A DNA stretch of 64,000 bases from Hypomyces perniciosus (Eukaryota; Ascomycota; Sordariomycetes; Hypocreales; Hypocreaceae), in contig SPDT01000013.1 of NCBI GenBank assembly GCA_008477525.1, forward strand, positions 977,501 through 1,041,500, in the 5' to 3' direction. The notes under the pieces are model-generated. The model was not told where the DNA came from. It made no database searches and saw only the letters and a list, made by a program, of their open reading frames with translations. Both the position numbers and the translations under genes were made by a program. Each line of letters starts with the position of its first letter. The stretch's first letter is position 1. Below are positions 58,600 through 64,000 of the stretch, piece by piece.

Positions 58600-60388
58600 A
58601 TACTACGTAGGTATATATATGTTGGCCTGATATTGTCCCGCGCAATTGTTGAGACCCGGTGTATGGAGAACGCCCATGAACCGCGAAGTACATCGCTCAT
58701 CTTGTTAAGCTAATATTTGTGGTGTATATGATCTTATGTAGTACTTATAACATTATCCGGGTATCCATAAACCTTCATTTATATGAAGTCTGCTATTATC
58801 TATATACTCGATGTTCCAGTTTTAGTTAATAAGATGATTAACCCTGTCACAGAGCGACTAAGCTAGTTGTCTTCAAGGTTACGGCTGTAAATGCCCTCCA
58901 GAGTGCTGTTAGATTAGGTAGCGTTGCATACAGTCGCGATAAAATGGATGAAAGTCAACTGCTGGTGGACTTAGAGTGAAGCAACATAACCAAGCTGCGA
59001 CCGAGCAACCCACAAAAATTTCCCTCCAATACACCAGATAGCTGTAGTATAATTACGTGGGCCTTTATTATTGCGCGGGCCCTAGCCATAAAGGTGTTTT
59101 CTGTAATTAATATAGCTATTTAATGTCATACTTTGTAATTGGCGTATAGATAGATGCACACTGAAATTTATTGGTGGGGTGTGGCAGCGGGAGGGTAGGG
59201 CAAAAAATGGAAGTTGTGTACAAATAGAGATATGCATGAGTGTAAATGGTGATTTCTTTGACAAATTCAGTGATGGCTGAAGGTGATCTGTAAGTAGCAA
59301 TAAAATTAATACTTGGTGGACAATTCCCCAGAGCTTATAGACAAAAGGCACGGGCTGCATCACCTCACATTTCAAGCCGAACTCGAAATCTGGAAACCCA
59401 TGTAGCATTTAAACGGTCCGCCCACTTATAACTTATCAAAACTTGAATCAGTCATGATCCTCCCAAGTTCGAATAAAGAGAGATTTTTGTTATGCCCTAG
59501 TAAACCCGTGGATTTAATATCTTCCAGGACCTTTACCATTAATAAACCTATTGTGTAAAACCCTACTGCTACCGAGGTGTTGGAAGAGAGTCTACCAGGT
59601 TAAGAAACCGCCGAACCATATTACAGCGATCGCAATTGTGTTAACCGTTGTTCAGGTTAGCTGCAAAATACCAGCTCATTATATCCGGTGAATTATTCGA
59701 TTACGAGGTGCGGATCATAGCTACCAATCATATACTACCACAAAAAAGGTCATCAGCAATATGGATTCTGTCTTTTACACGAGACTTAGTGAACTTGTGC
59801 ATGATACCTACTCAACCTTTGCATTTTGCACACAGGGGAGACATTTCTGGGCTCTTCTTACACATATACTATGCAGTACGAAGTACAGTACCTGTGATTA
59901 ACATGTGACTGGTCTTGGACCTTTCGACAACAGAAAAACGCGTATGCTTGATCTGTGCGTTGTGGGCCTGACAGTGACGTATGCCAACACGTCGTTGATT
60001 GTATGTACTTCGTACGTCTGGATGGTTACTCTTTCCTATTCTTCAAGGGAGAAAACCCTCATCTGGAAAAACATAATATAGAGGCAATACACGCGAATAC
60101 ACATAAATGAGCGAATTCTGCTAGTCACCAATAGATTGAGCCCATCGTGTATCCAACAAGTTCGAATAAGCTTTCCAAACTTCTCACTGCCTGGCCTAAA
60201 GATATGCAACTATCCACATGCAGGCTTGGTGGCTTCAATAAATGCATATGCAATCCCCCACAATCCTTTATTCGCTATTAATCCGACTCTCTCCCACGAA
60301 GTGTGGGGTTGAATAACTCTCGCTTCTCAAGGACACGATTCCTTCCCCAAAACAGATATAACACAGTGGTGATCCTTAACAAGCAGCT
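58600..60388. other. Gene-poor intergenic region
   Basis: No gene recognised. Microrepeats at 59876 (GTACGAAGTAC) and 60007 (TACTTCGTACG). Confidence 0.5.
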
Positions 60389-61601
60389 ATGTTACGCTGG
60401 CTACACTTGCATAGTACGTTTCGAAGATTGGCAACTATCCTCTCTCTATTTATTATCATCATTTTTCTTCATGATATATACCTTGGGCGTGGCTCCGGTC
60501 TCTTCCGATCAGACACTTGTTTGCGCTCTGTCTTGCCTCAACGTGAATTTCTCGTTACTGCGAAGCACTGTCCGCTTTCACCTTCATCTCACGAGCCAAA
60601 GACTCCACAAAATGCAAAGCTAGCATCGGCAATATCGCCAGCAGAGCTGCTCTGCCGACAACCAGCTCTAGCATCCAAGGGGATTCCAAAACTGCTCCAC
60701 CAAAGCTGGAAATCGACTGAGCTGCCTGCCAAATTCCAAAAGTGGAGCAACACATGTCGCGAGAGGCATCCCGACTGGGAATGGGTGCTATGGACCGATG
60801 AGGATAACCTCCAGCTTATTAAGACTCACTTCTCGTGGTTGGAAGAGACTTATTTAAGTTTGCCAGGGAATATTTATCGAGCCGATTTGGCTCGGAACCT
60901 TTACATGTATATGTTTGGCGGGTGAGTTTACGGTCTGCATCGGATCAATCCTTTTTCATCTGAACGCATGCAGGTGAGCAAAGACGATGGCTAACTTGGG
61001 GACTAGAGTTTATGCTGATCTAGATACTGAGTGCCTGCGCTATATACCTGATGCTCTTGCAGCGTACAATATGTCCTTTCCCAACCCTGTCGACAAGACA
61101 TCTGATGACAATCAGAGGGGCCGGATTGCTATGTTCGGTCGCATGGGCTCTAACTCCACCTTCCTCCACAGTATACCCAATGCTTGGATGGCTGCTTCGC
61201 CTAGACATCCCTTCTTCCTCTATCCCCTAGAGTTTGCTCGAGCCGAGATTAAAAAGAGCAAACAGATTTTGAATATTGGGTATGCGTACCCTGCAGCAGA
61301 GGAATTGACTGGCCCAATTGCTTTGCGGGTGAGTATTCAGCGATACGAATCGTGTATGAAGACGGTGGATGAGGTGGTCCTGCTACCCGATGGCTTGATA
61401 TACCCTTACAATTGGCATACAGCACAAGAAGCATCATTGTCTATTTGTTCAGCTGAGAGGGATACGTTCAATGCGAGTCAGTGCAAGGAGATGCTCAACA
61501 CTCAAGGGAAGGGCAGCATATCCATCACCTACTGGAGCCACACGCATAGGGGCAATGGCGCAGATGATGAAAATATTGCACGGATCAGTCGAGTGGAATG
61601 A
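60389..61601 (+). CDS. GT32 (OCH1/MIPC-mannosyltransferase-like) glycosyltransferase
   Basis: Exons 60389-60921 and 61007-61601 (85-bp intron with branch GCTAACT) give 375 residues. A type II anchor (residues about 13-30, LATILSLFIIIIFLHDIYL) is followed by a lumenal stem. The catalytic domain has GIPKLLHQSWK, PDWEWVLWTDEDN and RADLARNLYMYMFGG, and, across the intron, VYADLDTE with the DxD that binds Mn and the sugar nucleotide. This is the 'Gly_transf_sug' fold of fungal alpha-mannosyltransferases acting on N-glycans (OCH1) or inositol phosphorylceramide (SUR1/CSH1). Which of the two cannot be decided here. Probably Golgi. Confidence 0.88.
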
Positions 61602-62109
61602 GAAGTCCCATCAACTTGCAACAACGAGAGGTCTTAAGACACATTCCTTTCTTCGTACATTCTGTAATCCGTCCAACAATGCTCCTTTGTCAACCTCAGC
61701 AACGATAGTTCCACATCACGGCACATTCCTTCATTCCTAACTAGGTTGCAATAATAGCCAGATTCGTAAGTCTATAGCGATATCATGACAAATAGATTAC
61801 CTACTTCAAGGACCCGGATAGTTAGCAGGTTTTCATGTATTTAAGCAGCAGCTTTTCCCACCTAACCTAGCATCAGCAAGAGTGTCGAATTCAAACATTT
61901 CCAATCCACCTATGAGCCCTCATACTGTTGATCTGTGATTGATATCCTTAATTCTTCGTCTTTCAGGAAGCCAATGCAATCTCGTACGTGGGGCGTGGAG
62001 ATTTTGGTAAACAGCAAAGGTTTAGAATATACCAATGAAGAGGAGATAGCCTATCTAATATACAAGACCCCACGTAGTGGACAAATCCACTTGATTCGGA
62101 TGAATATAT
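61602..62109. other. Intergenic region
   Basis: 3' flanks only; nothing recognised. Confidence 0.4.
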
Positions 62110-62730
62110 TTTCATGATTCTGCCTTAATCCGTCGAAGAAGCTCAGCAGGCGCTTCTTGGTCATCACTCCAACCAACTTAGCAGCCCCTTCCTCAACAAC
62201 GATCAGATACGATAGGCCCAGTTTGCCAAACATTTCTACAGCTTATTCAAGAGGTGCCTTTGCTTAGACTGACAGCGGGCTCCGATCAATGAGTTAAAGC
62301 GACATCCTGTTTTCCGAGTCCAGGAAGGGTGGCCTACCAGATGCTGCGCCAGGTCATAGACTTGATCTGTGCTGATGCAATCGGCAACTCATTTCCGCCG
62401 TGAGTATGGCAATCATGAACGGTGTAATGAAGCTCACTTCTCCAGTTACGTTAAACATGACGACTGCCAGGCTAACAGTCATTCTGCTGACTCCAGCAAG
62501 GAAGACGGCCGACCCAGCCATGGCAAAGATGCATGGTGAGATACCCGGAACTAGTTGGCCCACCATCCATCGGAACAAAGCGCCACCATCCAAAGCCGAG
62601 ATGATAATCCCGGATGGCACCTTGCAGCCGAATGTAATGGTGGCATCTGCGGCATTATAACAGCCATCCTATCAGGCACACCGGGTACACCAGAGACAGC
62701 GAATGGTTTTTTTGTCCTCAAATGAGGCCT
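62110..62730 (-). pseudogene. ClC chloride-channel pseudogene with CBS remnant
   Basis: The minus strand reads FGCKVPSGIIISALDGGALF, then GQLVPGISPCIFAMAGSAVFLAGVSRMTVSLAVVMFNVTGEVSFITPFMIAILTA. This is the late-helix block of eukaryotic ClC channels (GxFxP, 'SRMTVSLxVIMFELTG'). Further on, FGKLGLSYLIVVEEG...LVGVMTKKRLLSFF is a CBS domain. In-frame stops (for example two TAA between 62240 and 62270) and the absence of the N-terminal half show a dead, truncated copy. Confidence 0.8.
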
Positions 62731-63059
62731 CAAAGGCCAGCCGTTGGATTTCAGGCCGGCCATTCGGAGGTAGTGCCTGTAGTCATCATGACTCTCACAA
62801 TGAGAAGATCAGGCCACTAAGATGGAGCATGGGAATACTGAACAATAAGAAGACTATAGACCCATGCGAATCGACTTCAATACCGCCACCTTCATCCGCT
62901 AATCAGGCATTGTCATAGAGTCTGTCTTGCTACTCGCTGCTAACCGTGATGAGTCCCTGGGGTTATACAATTTCCATGCACGAACATCACATTTTTCGAT
63001 ACCAGCAGGATTTCCCGTCGATGTTCTAACGGCCCCTAGTGGGACTCATCCAATGCTAA

Positions 63060-63960
63060 CAACTTCATCAATTTCCCAGGGACTGAACGACGAAAACGGA
63101 GGGGGAAAACGACTGACGATGGCACCATCATCTTAGAGCCCCAACAGGATGGTTCAGCCAATGACCCCCCAACTAGCCCGGGTGGCGGCATAACACTGCA
63201 CTATTGTCCCTTGGTTTCTACTGTGTGGTTGGCGGTGGCGTCACGCCCCTAATGGCTGCTGGTTTCACAGATCTTGCCAAGGACTACGAAGGTACGAAGT
63301 ACTTCGTATATAATGTCTCTATTGAAGAGGTTTCCTTAACTATGGGTCTCTACATGATGGGTCTTGGCGTTGAGTCTATTCTTGCGTCACCAACGGCTAT
63401 TTTCCTTGGCAAACGCCCAGTCTATCTAGCCAGCGCTATTGTGTTTACCAGAACAGCACTGTGAGCTAGATTCTCGCCCAATTTACAATCTCATTTGGTT
63501 GCCCGAGTTTTCCAGGGTATTGCAATTAGTCCATTGGAGTGCCACCCTCGGCTGCCATTGCTGAGATTTTCTTCCTACATGAGCGCGCCTACCGGATTAA
63601 TATATACCTACACTCTGATGATGCTTTTGGAGGGGTAGAACTTAATCCCCCTGGTTAGTGCCGCCTGGTTTGGTTTGGCGTTGCGTCTTCTAGTATGTCC
63701 CAAAATGTCACTCCAATCGATTTTCCCATGCAGTCCCTGAGAAATCCAGAAGTGTTGACTCATTTGTGTGACAGCATCTTTGCTATGATGGTTGGACTTG
63801 GCTTCACCGTCCTCTTTCACTTTGTTCTCGAGACATTTTGGGACAGGACACAAACCAAGAAACCGTGTCGGAAACCAGGTTTCCTCCGTCTTATCTCTTG
63901 CCGTAACTTAGTGCCATCCCATCAACCCGCCGCATCCATTATCGACGGTGGCAAAGTTTT
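63060..63960 (+). pseudogene. DHA1-type MFS transporter pseudogene
   Basis: Seen in order: DDGTIILEPQ, LSLGFYCVVGGGVTPLMAAGFTDL, VSLTMGLYMMGLGV, SPTAIFLGKRPVYLASAIVF followed by a stop. Then in changed frames come RVFQGIAISPLEC, AAIAEIFFLHERAYR and FWDRT-like fragments. This is the fungal fluconazole-resistance-like MFS group, but with stops and frame changes. Between DY and NVS an extra block of about eight codons holds a perfect palindrome (63293-63308). Confidence 0.75.
63293..63308 (+). repeat. Perfect 16-bp palindrome TACGAAGTACTTCGTA
   Basis: Two inverted copies of the TACGAAGT microrepeat meeting head to head inside the MFS pseudogene. Confidence 0.85.
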
Positions 63961-64000
63961 CCGAAGACCGCAATTCCCCAATATTATAGAGGTTAATAAA

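Noticed and set aside
1..64000. CRISPR arrays, riboswitches, bacterial operons
   Set aside because: No regularly spaced repeats; gene structure is clearly eukaryotic.

Overview
The window is nuclear DNA of a filamentous ascomycete, most likely a eurotiomycete of the Aspergillus/Penicillium type. The reasons are short introns of about 48-90 bp with GTRNGY donors and CTAAC-like branch sites, a Zn2Cys6 regulator, several MFS transporters, a GH65 acid trehalase, a class III chitinase, an NLR-like NACHT protein and a RIP-like mutated Tad-type LINE. Intact genes are spaced out among long gene-poor stretches that hold decayed genes, which suggests an accessory or subtelomere-like region. That last point is inference.

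Layout. 1-1.7 kb (-): an alpha/beta-hydrolase plus NACHT NLR-like gene with an in-frame stop, running off the left edge. 2.1-2.7 kb (+): a small membrane protein. 3.3-4.3 kb (-): secreted GH18 chitinase. 5.8-6.4 kb (+): a solo transposase-type DNA-binding protein. 6.6-7.3 kb (-): secreted CBM9-like protein. 8.9-20.1 kb: an alpha/beta hydrolase, a small cupin, a ten-exon MFS exporter, a Zn2Cys6 regulator and a fumarylacetoacetase-family enzyme. These could form a small catabolic or metabolite cluster. 21.5-23.7 kb: two decayed genes, one of the PD-(D/E)XK type.

27.3-37.4 kb is a sugar-scavenging block: acid trehalase (one-base frameshift), a maltose/alpha-glucoside-type permease and a GH95 alpha-L-fucosidase. 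It is followed by a CHR-family chromate/anion transporter (37.7-39.4 kb), a GT31-like Golgi glycosyltransferase (43.2-44.8 kb) and a tRNA-Asn gene interrupted by a 60-nt insert (45.8 kb). A DUF3669 protein lies at 46.8-48.0 kb.

49.4-50.4 kb is a monocarboxylate-transporter pseudogene. 50.7-56.6 kb is a full-length, RIP-like mutated LINE flanked by a 14-bp target-site duplication. Next come an SDR with a homopolymer frameshift (57.7-58.6 kb) and a GT32 mannosyltransferase-like gene (60.4-61.6 kb). The right end holds a ClC chloride-channel pseudogene and a DHA1 transporter pseudogene.

The most unusual item is the tRNA-Asn(GTT) at 45767-45900. Removing a 60-nt segment with a perfect spliceosomal signature (GTAAGT, TACTAAT, ATAG) restores a complete cloverleaf, but the insert sits between tRNA positions 28 and 29 and not at the canonical 37/38 site. 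Second is a dispersed microrepeat family (TACGAAGTA / TACGGAGTA). One perfect 16-bp palindromic copy lies inside a transporter pseudogene as an apparent in-frame insertion.
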